Positions 9,885-19,128 of a DNA stretch of 64,000 nt are shown here, piece after piece (position 1 is the stretch's first letter; each line of letters opens with the position of its first letter). The stretch spans positions 868,001 through 932,000 of the forward strand of contig JALJCQ010000001.1 in the NCBI GenBank assembly GCA_023091665.1. The letters are read 5' to 3'. The notes beneath the pieces were generated by a model. It saw nothing but the letters and a program-made list of their open reading frames with translations. It was not told where the DNA came from and searched no databases. The position numbers were made by a program, and so were the translations under genes. Source of the DNA: Pythium myriotylum (taxonomy: Eukaryota > Oomycota > Peronosporomycetes > Pythiales > Pythiaceae).

Positions 9885-11910
9885 ATGAAGCACCGCTGGA
9901 TGGATGTCGTCAAGCGCGGCACCAGCGCGCTGGTCTCGTCGTCTCCACGCAGCGTCGGCTCGTCTCCGAAAGACGGCAGCTCGACGGCCTCGTCTTCGAC
10001 GAAAGGATCGAACAACTCGCTCAGCAAGCGCCGCTCGTTCGCGCTGACGCTGCCGGGGGTTTCCTCGTTAGGAAGCGCCGAAGAAACTCCGGAGGAGAAT
10101 GCGATGACCGCGATGGGCCTCGCGTTCGTGCATTTCGACGAGCGATGCGAGACTGTCGGCGAGTGTTCGGTCTCCAAAGTGCTTGATCTCTGCATGCTGC
10201 AAGGCGGAGTCCACCACACGCACATGAACATCCTGACGTACTTGGGCAACCCACTTCGCATTGAAACTTGCTGTTATGCTATGAGCGTTCAGTGGTTTCG
10301 CGCGCTTGGAGACCGAGAAGAATTCCAATTGATTCCAGGTTGGTTCAAACTCTCCTTCTCGATCGATTTCACAGGAGCAAGCTGACGCCAATTGACTTGT
10401 TTTGTAGACGCCTGCGACGAATGGTTCACGCCAACTGCGGATGATATCGGAGCCAAGATTCTCGCCAAGGTGGTAATGCAAGATGTAGACGCTGTGCGCA
10501 CAAAGCTGCTCGAATATGGCCCCATCAAAGAAGACCCAGAAGTGCGGAGCAAAGTGGAGACCTACTTGGAGCGGCGGTCTGTGCTGTTTATGGGGCTCGA
10601 GAGTCTGTCCGTGCAAGATGGCGGTGAGAACTACCCAAACAACATTGATATGCGGGTACGTGGATCGGAGAACCGGTGGAGAGGATCAGAGTCTCAGACA
10701 GGCTTATTCTCAACAGGAATCGTGGACGTTACTTATTGACGATCGGCGTGTGCGTCTCACTTGCGAATCGTCGCTGTTACCGCCATTTGAAGGATTTTAC
10801 ACCAGTTCTATCCGAGTTGAGATTGTGCGGTGTTCGCCGCACGAGTTTTACCTGTTTCTCGCCGACAACTGCTACGTTCATTTACGAGCCGAGTCGAATA
10901 CGGCCCGGGATATCATCGTCTTGACTCTTCGTGCTTTCTGTCGAAGCGCGGTGTCCAGTGAACTGATCAACAACGCAATTGCCAAGGGTATTTCCCCGAT
11001 GCTCACGATTCGCACGCTCGCGGCCGCGGAGCAGCAGCAACCGCAGTCCACTGGAAATGGCGGTGGAGTGACTCAGTCGGAGCTTTCTTACAGCTTACCA
11101 TGGAACAGACCAAATGTTGCTACCGGCGCGATACTAATCGACGAAGACAACAGCGACGAGGACGATGGTGATGGAAGCTCAGATCTTGCGTCAGAGAGTG
11201 ACGTGACACGACTGAGAGCAGGAAGTGAGAGCCTCAGTGTGACGAGCTCAGATTTCTACAACGACTCGGTTCTGCAAGACGCTGAAGCACTGATTGGAAA
11301 CGGGATGAAGATGGGACTCCAGAACCACTTGCTGTTGCCGAAGGCGCCAAAGCGGATCTCAGTCGCAGACATTCCTGATTTACACATCATCGAAGTCATG
11401 GAGAACAATGGCGACGACGCCAACCCAGCTGATGCCTCAAGTCGACAGCGGCGCCTTCCCAACAAAAGTAATGATGATGGTGACTACGAAGGTCGGTGGT
11501 CGTTGCGGGACTCGCGGCCAAGTTTGAACGCGTCCGAGAGCGTGGGCGAGGAGATCGCCATCGAGGAGTTGGATCAGCTGAACGAAGAGGCGCTCAATGA
11601 AGCCATTGACAAGTTCCAACGAGAGGAGTTCAAGGAAGTCGAGACTCTACGATCTCAGTATGTCGCGATCTTCTGTGAGCTACAGCGAGAGCTGAGCGTG
11701 TTCAAATCTCGTGCGAAAAAACTTGCTGATCGTCTGGACGAGAAGACAGAAGAGAACGACTCGTTTCGAAGTGACATTGCGATGCTGCAGGATGCCTTGT
11801 CGTCTGTCAAGTTCGCGGAAAGTGTCAGAGAAGCAGTCACGAAGGACATCCAGCAGGCAGCTTCGTCCAGACCGGCCAAGCCCCAATCTCGGCAAGCCAA
11901 CTTATTCTGA
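9885..11910 (+). CDS. AIR9-like (A9-repeat) protein with C-terminal coiled coil, three exons
   Basis: Exons 9885-10338, 10408-10655 and 10717-11910 give 631 aa; both introns (69 and 61 bp) are GT-AG. A Ser-rich basic N-terminus (about residues 1-70) is followed by an Ig-like segment with VQWFRALGDREEFQLIP and WFTPTADDIGAKI, which resembles the A9 repeat of the plant microtubule-associated protein AIR9. Next comes a domain around ESWTLLIDD to DIIVLTLRAFCRS resembling the C-terminal part of AIR9-type proteins. The last third is acidic and Ser-rich, then forms a coiled coil (about residues 530-610). A cytoskeletal role is inferred from this likeness only. Confidence 0.62.
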
Positions 11911-12118
11911 ACTGTGCAGTAGCATATATTTAATAGACGACGAACTCCCCGGCTTCCACTGCTTCTACCGCTGCTTCGACGATTGCAAGCGGGAAAGCCA
12001 AATAAGGAAAAAAAGCGCTCGTCCAGCCCACAAAAACAAAGACGCACTGTAGAGGCTTTATTCGGCGCATTAGAACCAAGGAAGAGAGGGATATCAACGT
12101 CACCAGAGGCCGTGAGCT

Positions 12119-12412
12119 CTACTTGCGCTTCTCAAGCACCTCAATGCGCTTGGTGAGCGCGGCGTTCTGCGCGACGACCTCGCTCTTGAGCGCGCTGATG
12201 GCGCTCTGGATCTCCTGCGTCGACTTGTCCACGTCTTCGTTGAGCTGGTAGAGACCGATGCCGGCGGCGATGCCGAAGCCGACCGTGAACGAGAGCAGGC
12301 GCTGGCCGAAGGACGAGCCTTTGCCGGAGGACGCGGCGGGCGCGGCGGCGGCCTCCTTGGCCTCCGTGGAGAACGCGCGGCGCGCGAGGCGGACGGACTG
12401 CGAGCGCATCAT
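12119..12412 (-). CDS. Small mitochondrial-type membrane protein with coiled coil
   Basis: A 97-aa protein. The N-terminus (MMRSQSVRLARRAFSTEAKE) is Arg/Ser-rich without early acidic residues, like a mitochondrial presequence. An Ala/Pro/Gly linker, one hydrophobic segment of about 19 residues (LLSFTVGFGIAAGIGLYQL) and a heptad-like C-terminal helix follow. I chose the first of the two adjacent ATG codons at 12412; a longer in-frame extension to 12538 has no presequence character. I do not recognise a named family. It shares a 284-bp divergent promoter region with the next gene. Confidence 0.65.
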   Translation of the reverse strand: MMRSQSVRLARRAFSTEAKEAAAAPAASSGKGSSFGQRLLSFTVGFGIAAGIGLYQLNEDVDKSTQEIQSAISALKSEVVAQNAALTKRIEVLEKRK

Positions 12413-12696
12413 CGTGGGGCGCGGGGAGGTACGAAGCTGTGGAGCTTCCCGTCGGACGCGAGAGCTGGTGAGAACGTCAGGCCACAAAAACAAGGTCGAA
12501 AATGCGACCACCGGTAAGATACCGGTATTGGAAAGCAAAACAAGGTGTGCTTGGGTGTGAGTAGCCCGTTCCAGGTGGAGGTTTGGTCAAGATGGCTACA
12601 TTTGTGGCTAAAAATGAGGAGAACGAGCAAAACGGCTCGTGACTGGCGGTGATCGTTGTGTGTAGAACTCGTGGAGATTGGAAGCGAGCAAGAAAA
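12413..12696. promoter_or_regulatory. Divergent promoter region
   Basis: A 284-bp spacer between two divergently transcribed genes. It must hold both promoters. No TATA-like box is obvious. Confidence 0.45.
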
Positions 12697-14508
12697 ATGG
12701 CGTCGGGGAACAATGGCAACGGCGTGGATCTCACGCAGCTGCAGCGCGAGTATCGCAATATGGAGCTCAACCGCAAAGTTTACACGGATGAGACCCAGCA
12801 AGTGATGCGGCGCCAGCAAGCGGTGATGGAGAAGCTCAAGAAAGACAACGAGGATATGAAAAACGAGCTCATGCTCGCGACGCGGCACTTAAATGAGAGC
12901 TCTGCAACCCAGCAGCAGGAACAGCTCTCTCGCGTCCAAGACCAGATCGATTCGTTTCAGAAGAAGAATATGATCGAGGCCAAAAAGTCCGAGACGCTCG
13001 CACAGCAGATCCAGATCATGAAGAACAAAGTGCTACACCAAAAGAAGCACATGGGCGGCGTCAATGCAGCAAAGGAGAACCAGCAAATGGTCAACAAACA
13101 AATTCGAATTCTGGAGAACCGACTGGACAAGTCTCTTATCAAGTTCAATGAAGCGCTCGCTCAAAACAAAATCCTGCGTGAAGAGATCGACAACCTGCGG
13201 CGGGAACGCGTTGTATTCGACACAATCTATCGCAAGCTGGAGAAAGAACACAACGACAAAAAGAAACAAATGGCCACGACAATCGAGCTGAGCAATATGG
13301 CGTACGAGCAGCGAGATGCCGCCCAGCTCGAGCTGCGCACACTCCAGGAAGCTAACCGGGTAGAGCTCGATGAACACCGGAAAATGATTGCAGACATCAT
13401 GAGCCGCCTGGAGGAGTCTCGGCGGCATGCTGAGGAAATGAACCATCTCCATCAGCGTGCTGGCTCCCCACTCCACCGACTTGGGCACAACGGAGACCTC
13501 ACAATTGATGAAGAGATGGATATGAAGAAGAAAATTCAAAAAGGAACGTGGGGAGTTGCAAAGGAGAAAGTGCATGTTCAAGTCTCGATTGAACGAGTGC
13601 AGAACTTTGAAGAGGCGTTCATGAAACTCAAGGCTGCGACTCAAATTGATGATCTTGAGCAACTCGTAACGTCTTTCATCAAGAAGGAAGATCAGAATTT
13701 CTCGCTGTTCAATTACGTGAATGAGCAGAGCAACGAGATTGAAAAACTAGAAGAGCTCATAGCGGAGCTGCGCGAAGAAGAGAAGAAGTATAGCGACGAC
13801 ACGGGTGATGACATCAGCCAGCACAAGCTGTTGCTTAAAGAGCTTGAGGGACGATTACAGAACACCGAGCAAGCGGCTGAGAAGTTTGAAACCAAGTGCC
13901 AGGACGCACAAAAGGTTATCAATGCCGTTAAAATCGGCATCCAAACGCTGTTCAACAAAATTGGCTGCAATTCCCAGACCATGGTCGAGATGTTGGGCGA
14001 CTCGGTCGTCACTGAGGCCAACCTGATGCAGTATCTGGGTGTGATCGAGCAGAAGACCAACGAAATTCTCCACCAGTACGCGACTGTGGTACTGCAGCAA
14101 AAACCGAAGCGAGCTACTGACGCACGGGAGCAAGAGGCTATGTTTGCAGCAACGGCTGCAGGAGCTGGAAATGCCTCGAAAGAAGGTGCACAAAGTGCGA
14201 TTGCAGCAGCAACTTCTGCGACCGCGGCATTGCACTCCGTCCTGGGAGTTGGACCGCTCACACCAATGGGACAGGAGCAACTTCAAATCAATCCGCCGAA
14301 CTTGGAAGACTACAGCTCAGAGGATGAGGAAGATGGCGACAACGAGGATAACATGCATCCTCTCACACGCGACGAACTCAAGGTCCGCACGCTGAAGGGA
14401 CTTCGACGTCTCAACCACGGCGGGGTCATTTCGTCAACCTCTAAGGAAGTTCGCCGTGGCAATGACGCCAGGTCTTCTGCAATGAATGGTGGACGATCAA
14501 AGAAGTGA
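12697..14508 (+). CDS. Outer dynein arm docking complex coiled-coil protein (ODA1/CCDC63/CCDC114-like)
   Basis: A 603-aa protein, almost entirely coiled coil from residue 10 to about 430. Family-like segments are visible: REYRNMELNRKVYTDETQQ near the N-terminus, a central LEKEHNDKKKQMATTIE, and FSLFNYVNEQSNEIEKLEE followed by an EEEKKY stretch. These match ODA1/DC2, which anchors outer dynein arms on axonemal doublets. A flagellar role fits a zoosporic organism. The C-terminus is low-complexity and acidic, then basic. ATG 12697 (AAAAATGG) starts at the conserved region; the upstream extension has no ATG in frame. Confidence 0.83.
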   Translation: MASGNNGNGVDLTQLQREYRNMELNRKVYTDETQQVMRRQQAVMEKLKKDNEDMKNELMLATRHLNESSATQQQEQLSRVQDQIDSFQKKNMIEAKKSETLAQQIQIMKNKVLHQKKHMGGVNAAKENQQMVNKQIRILENRLDKSLIKFNEALAQNKILREEIDNLRRERVVFDTIYRKLEKEHNDKKKQMATTIELSNMAYEQRDAAQLELRTLQEANRVELDEHRKMIADIMSRLEESRRHAEEMNHLHQRAGSPLHRLGHNGDLTIDEEMDMKKKIQKGTWGVAKEKVHVQVSIERVQNFEEAFMKLKAATQIDDLEQLVTSFIKKEDQNFSLFNYVNEQSNEIEKLEELIAELREEEKKYSDDTGDDISQHKLLLKELEGRLQNTEQAAEKFETKCQDAQKVINAVKIGIQTLFNKIGCNSQTMVEMLGDSVVTEANLMQYLGVIEQKTNEILHQYATVVLQQKPKRATDAREQEAMFAATAAGAGNASKEGAQSAIAAATSATAALHSVLGVGPLTPMGQEQLQINPPNLEDYSSEDEEDGDNEDNMHPLTRDELKVRTLKGLRRLNHGGVISSTSKEVRRGNDARSSAMNGGRSKK

Positions 14509-14596
14509 TGTACACGTGGTCTTCATTGATTTCAGGTAGTTTTCTAAAGAGAGGCATAAACGAAGTTTGATGGACTTATCTGGATACTTGCCGCAG

Positions 14597-16393
14597 TTAG
14601 AGTTGGATGTTTGGGCTCTCGGTGTCGTTTTCGCTGTAAAGATACAGGCGGGAGAAAGGCGTTCGAGAGTCCAAGTGAACTGCACAAAATGGACAGATCG
14701 AACGGCCGTTGGGCATTAGCAGGGATGAGTAGTGGGTCGCAAGCTTGTTGCTGATCGCATGACCGCACGGGTTGAATACACATTCGGGTACAGCCCTCCG
14801 CTCGGCTCGAGACATTAGCTGGAAGTTTTCCTTTAACAACAGTCGGACTAAGTTTCCTGGTTTGCGGCAGAGTGGGCACACCTTGGATCGTGCAATGCGC
14901 TCCTCGTAGCCAAAGACATGGCCGCAGGCTGGAAACACATGGGGTACTTGATCCATTTCGATATCCTCCTCGGACGAACCGCGGTCGAAGCGAAGCTGAT
15001 GCAGTTGGACAGGGCAATGAACGTTCAGCTTCTCCATCTTGGACGCGACAGAAGAGTCATTCGCTTCATCAGTCTGCTGGTCAACATCGTCCGACTGGAT
15101 TATCGACTGTCGCAGATGGGCAGGATCGTCTGGGTTCTGACTTCGTCGTGATGCCTGGAACTGCAGCTGCACTCCACCGAGATCAATGATGGCTCCATCC
15201 GTCAGCACTGCTGAAACATTGGCGATGCCAGCCGTTGGTCTGTTGAAGGCGCTGTGTCGGACACTAGTGTCTGGATTGAGGGCTGCATTGCGACCACTCG
15301 TAGATGATTGAGATGGCGTCCGTTGCGCGATTGCATAAAGATTGCCATTAACCGACACCTCGAACCATTGCTTCTGTTCAGGGAGCCAGATTCGCACCCC
15401 ATTTTTCGTCAACCCATCAATGGGAACGCTCTCGGGGTCGGTCAGCTCCTGTTCCGCGTGTTCCAAGTCAGCGCCACTGGTGCCTTCGAGTTTATCTTGC
15501 GTTTCTTTGATCGATGGCTCGTTATTTTCGAGCTGGTTGTTGCCGTGTGTGTCTTCCAGCATTTCCTGGATGCACTTGTGGTCTGCGGGCACACGTTTGA
15601 GCCATTCAGAGCACGTACTGCAGCGCTTGAGGGTATGTCCTGCGGTCGTCATCTTTCGACCGACGTCGAAACCACCAGCATATATGCGGCACTCGTAGGG
15701 AGCTTCACGTGAACACAGGATGCGAGCAGCAAACCGCGAGATCGTACCCGAGGCGCCTACACGAGGCCCCGGGATCACAACGTCATTCTGTCGGCATGGC
15801 ATGCGACCGATTTGGAACATGTCTGTCGTCTCGTCTTCCACGTACTCAGTGACGCTTGCATGAGCGTCCGTGTCGTTCATAGGCACGCACATCAGGAACG
15901 AGGAGGGAGGCGGAGGCTTGGCCGAGGACACGGATGACGCGGACCCTGACGAAGAAGGGGACACGACTTCCTCTGCGTCTTCCTCACTGCTTCCTTCTCT
16001 AGCTATGACGACGGCGCGCTGCTCTGCCTTGTTGCGGATCTCGATCGCGTGCATCATCCTCCGCGTGACGACCTTGAGGTCCACTTTCGACGCTGGCGCC
16101 TCTGGGTCGCGCAGCGCCGCGTCAAAAAAGTGGTGGAAACGACTCAGCTTGACGCCGTTGCCGCGCTTGCGCTTGGTGAGCACGTACTGCGCGTTCTGGT
16201 CGCCGATGGGTTCCCAGAGTTGGCCGATCGTGCGCCGGTCTTTCTCGCTCCTGCGCGGCGGGGCGCCGATGCGGCCCTGAGGGGAGCGCGCCATACTGCT
16301 CACGTTGTCGCCGTCTCCACTGCTCATGGACTTGGTGCCAGACGCGACGCGGTAGCTGCTGTAGCCCAGCACGACGAGCCGTCCGTACTCCAT
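14597..16393 (-). CDS. Pellino-like E3 ubiquitin ligase
   Basis: A 598-aa protein starting MEYGRLVVLGYSS, the characteristic Pellino opening. An FHA-like fold follows: FQIGRMPCRQNDVVIPG and ISRFAARILC, with family-like segments DVGRKMTTAGH, NGVRIWLPEQKQWFEVS and IIDLGGVQLQF. The C-terminus has the CHC2CHC RING-like module: VHCPVQLHQL, PHVFPACGHVFGYE, KVCPLCR, PECVFNPCGHAISN and ICPFCAVHL. Pellino proteins are ubiquitin ligases that bind phosphoproteins through the FHA wing. The frame is open further upstream but without any ATG, so translation starts at 16393. The 3' end faces the docking-complex gene, 88 bp away. Confidence 0.9.
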   Translation of the reverse strand: MEYGRLVVLGYSSYRVASGTKSMSSGDGDNVSSMARSPQGRIGAPPRRSEKDRRTIGQLWEPIGDQNAQYVLTKRKRGNGVKLSRFHHFFDAALRDPEAPASKVDLKVVTRRMMHAIEIRNKAEQRAVVIAREGSSEEDAEEVVSPSSSGSASSVSSAKPPPPSSFLMCVPMNDTDAHASVTEYVEDETTDMFQIGRMPCRQNDVVIPGPRVGASGTISRFAARILCSREAPYECRIYAGGFDVGRKMTTAGHTLKRCSTCSEWLKRVPADHKCIQEMLEDTHGNNQLENNEPSIKETQDKLEGTSGADLEHAEQELTDPESVPIDGLTKNGVRIWLPEQKQWFEVSVNGNLYAIAQRTPSQSSTSGRNAALNPDTSVRHSAFNRPTAGIANVSAVLTDGAIIDLGGVQLQFQASRRSQNPDDPAHLRQSIIQSDDVDQQTDEANDSSVASKMEKLNVHCPVQLHQLRFDRGSSEEDIEMDQVPHVFPACGHVFGYEERIARSKVCPLCRKPGNLVRLLLKENFQLMSRAERRAVPECVFNPCGHAISNKLATHYSSLLMPNGRSICPFCAVHLDSRTPFSRLYLYSENDTESPNIQL

Positions 16394-16803
16394 CTTGTTC
16401 TGCTTGTCCTGGCGCCGATTCGATGCGGAATGACGCGGTTCCTGCGCGAGCGGGTCAGTGACTGGCGCTTCTTCGCACGAGTGTCCTCTTCGTCGCACGC
16501 CGCTTCGAGCACTGCGCGTGGGCGTGCGTCGAACGGTCTGTCCTGGTGGCCGAAGGCTTCTCGGCTTGTTCTGCTGCCTGCTCTCTGTCTCCACCTTACT
16601 CACGCGAACCTAGCGGTCGGGGACTGGTCGGCCGGTCGTTAAATCATCAGCTGCTCTGAACCCTCTGTCGGTGATTCGATTTTGCAAACCACCTGCGAAC
16701 AGTCGAACTTAAAGGTCCCTAAAGGGAGGTTTTGTCTCCTTGTCAGTAGGTGAGCGATTCGAACTGCCGGTGGTGACAAAGTGTGGGGAGACACCCTCAG
16801 CTC
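16394..16803. promoter_or_regulatory. Divergent promoter region
   Basis: 410 bp between the Pellino-like gene (minus) and the MULE-like gene (plus). No gene. It contains a short inverted repeat, aggtccctaaagggaggt, near 16713. Confidence 0.4.
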
Positions 16804-18876
16804 ATGACTTCGAAGGTCGGGCCAATCGGCCATGGCGACGCCCAGCAGGCTGCCTCGTCGGCGCTGGTCGCGGCATCTCCGGCGCCTGGAGCCGCCGCGG
16901 CCTCTCCGTTCGTGCTCGTCAAGGGCATGAGCTTCGCCGACAGCAAGGCCGCCATCTATTTCGTGCAGGACTACGCGCTCCACCACAACAAGCAGGTTCG
17001 CGTCGGCTGCCGAGGAGGCAAGCACCGCAAGCTCGTCTGCTCGCACGAGGCGTGCCCGTTCTTCGTGCAGATCTACCAGCGCCACTCCAAGTCGGACAGG
17101 ACGTGGTACTTGTCCTCGTTCGACGCGACCCATTCGCCCACGTGCACGTCGACGGCCAAACCCACAAAGCGACAGCTAGTCAACATGGAGAGCTTCCGAG
17201 ACGCGATGATCCAGACACCCGAGGCGTCCGCGGCCTCGCTTGCGACGTACATTGAAGACTATAGCCGCGTGCCTCTGCGGGTGAATCTGCGCACGGTGTA
17301 CAGAGCGAAGGAGACGCTTCGAACGGCGCTGGTGGATAAGCAAGCGCAGAGTTTCCGTCGCATCACGTCGCTGCTGAACCGATTCCAGGCCCTGAATGCA
17401 GGATCCCATGTTACTCACGATGTCGACGACAGCGGGCGTTTCCTGCGAGCTTTCGTGTCCTGTGGGGTCTTCACACAAGCGATGCCGCAGAGTCAGCAGA
17501 TCTTCGGCTTCGAGTTGGTCCCTGCGGTCGGCATGTTCCCCGGGTTCCACATGTACCTGTTTGGCAAAGATGGCAACCTAAGGACGACAATCTTGGCAGC
17601 TGCGACTGTCGCAAGTCTTCGAGGAGTCACAGAAGAGCACCTCGCATGGTTCTTCCGTTCTGTGCATGCGGCTGGAGTGGATATCCAGCTCGCTCCAATC
17701 ATCACGACTTTGACGTCTACTTTACTGACTGTCGAGTCGGAGCTGGGATTGACATTCCGTATCTGCACGAGAAACTTGATTGAGAAAGATCTTGCAAAGA
17801 TACCGGCGTTCAACGAACACCACCACTCGCTCGTGTGGGGGTTGCAGGCGTCGGAAAGTGTGCAAGAGTACACGAATCGCCTACACTGGATTGCCACGGC
17901 CTGCGGGCAAGAAGTCGCTGCGATGTTGCGTCAAGTTCCATTTGAGCGATGGGTGTTGGCGGGAAGTATGGACCAGAAACCTCTTTACGGTTGGAGGAGC
18001 CGAGATTTTTCCGAACAACTCAGCGACACCAGCGATAACGTTCTGGCTTTCGTTCATCGCGGCCAGAATAAGCTTCCTTTCGATTTCCTTGACGCACTGA
18101 TGGACAAGTGGGCTCAAGACGTTTTCGAACGCAGCTCATCGCTCGAAAAGTGGATCCAATCCGGACTGAAAATCACGCCGGGTGCTCAGGCGCTTTACGA
18201 TCTCGAGGTAAAGCACATTGGCGAGTTTGTGGTAACTCGATCATCGCCCTCCGTGGCATTTGTGTCCCAAGTGAATAGCAACTCGACGTCGTCTGTCTCG
18301 GCAGCCTCGCGGTGCCGTGTTGATCTCGCCGAGAACACGTGCACGTGCAGCTTCATGCAGCAGCGTGGCATCCCGTGTCGCCACATGATCGCAGTAGTTC
18401 TGTTCTGCGGCCAAATGGACTCAATCACCACACGATTTGCGCCAATGTACCGCACCGATGTGTTTGGTGCCCTTTTTCACGGGAAAGGCGTCGAGCTGCC
18501 GCTGCAAACCAGCCTCACGGAGAACGAAGACTGTCTTCCTCCGAATATGCTCGTCAAAGTGCCTCGCGGACCCAAGCCGAAGAACCGTCCGCTCCCCGCG
18601 CCGACCGAGGCGTTGCCTGCTGCCACAACCACAACCACTGGCGCCGGTGCAGCTCCCACGGAAGTGCAACAATCAACGGAAGACGATCCCGCCGCCTTAG
18701 CCACAGCATCACAGCAGCTCTCGAAGAAGCGATCACACCCCGACGTCTCGTCCGTCGACGACCCCAGCGTCAAGCCCAAGCGATGCAGCCGCTGCAAGAG
18801 CACAGGCCACAACGTGCGCAGCTGCCCAAGCGCCCACGCGGCGCTCCCGACGCCGACGCCTGCCGCGCTGGTCTAG
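16804..18876 (+). CDS. Domesticated MULE transposase-like protein with N-terminal zinc-binding domain, SWIM finger and zinc knuckle
   Basis: A 690-aa intronless protein. Residues about 45-125 form a zinc-binding domain with C-x4-C (CSHEAC) and H-x3-C (HSPTC) and the core RTWYLSSF, of the FAR1/WRKY-GCM type found at the front of MULE transposases. The middle (about 190-440) follows the MULE transposase layout. The expected catalytic Asp positions look replaced (for example IITTLTSTLLTVESEL where an Asp-Arg motif is usual), suggesting loss of transposase activity. A SWIM finger (CTCSFMQQRGIPCRHM) and a C-terminal knuckle (CSRCKSTGHNVRSC) follow. There are no terminal inverted repeats close by. 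A nuclear DNA-binding role is inferred. The N-terminal domain recurs alone in four small genes downstream. Confidence 0.82.
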   Translation: MTSKVGPIGHGDAQQAASSALVAASPAPGAAAASPFVLVKGMSFADSKAAIYFVQDYALHHNKQVRVGCRGGKHRKLVCSHEACPFFVQIYQRHSKSDRTWYLSSFDATHSPTCTSTAKPTKRQLVNMESFRDAMIQTPEASAASLATYIEDYSRVPLRVNLRTVYRAKETLRTALVDKQAQSFRRITSLLNRFQALNAGSHVTHDVDDSGRFLRAFVSCGVFTQAMPQSQQIFGFELVPAVGMFPGFHMYLFGKDGNLRTTILAAATVASLRGVTEEHLAWFFRSVHAAGVDIQLAPIITTLTSTLLTVESELGLTFRICTRNLIEKDLAKIPAFNEHHHSLVWGLQASESVQEYTNRLHWIATACGQEVAAMLRQVPFERWVLAGSMDQKPLYGWRSRDFSEQLSDTSDNVLAFVHRGQNKLPFDFLDALMDKWAQDVFERSSSLEKWIQSGLKITPGAQALYDLEVKHIGEFVVTRSSPSVAFVSQVNSNSTSSVSAASRCRVDLAENTCTCSFMQQRGIPCRHMIAVVLFCGQMDSITTRFAPMYRTDVFGALFHGKGVELPLQTSLTENEDCLPPNMLVKVPRGPKPKNRPLPAPTEALPAATTTTTGAGAAPTEVQQSTEDDPAALATASQQLSKKRSHPDVSSVDDPSVKPKRCSRCKSTGHNVRSCPSAHAALPTPTPAALV

Positions 18877-19128
18877 TCCAGTGAGCGATGGCTTCTCTAG
18901 TGACGTCATGGTTGCGCCATCATCGTTCTGGTGGCCCCATGTTGGCTCGTTGACTATCCACACTTCCTTCTTCTGATTGGTTAATATTCTGTTTAACTTC
19001 CTTTTTGTCCAATGCAATCTCCATATCCGACTTGAAGCAGAGTGTTGGTCACGATCTCCTCTATCGGACTCCCCTCTCGGTCAGTCGGAAACCTGCGAGA
19101 GGAAGGCAACGAGAGAGCGAGAGACAAG

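Noticed and set aside
16394..16603. N-terminal extension of the Pellino-like protein
   Set aside because: The open frame has no ATG; the Pellino opening motif starts directly after the ATG at 16393.
16804..18876. Active MULE transposon
   Set aside because: No terminal inverted repeats or target duplication seen near the gene and the expected catalytic Asp positions look lost; a domesticated gene is more likely.
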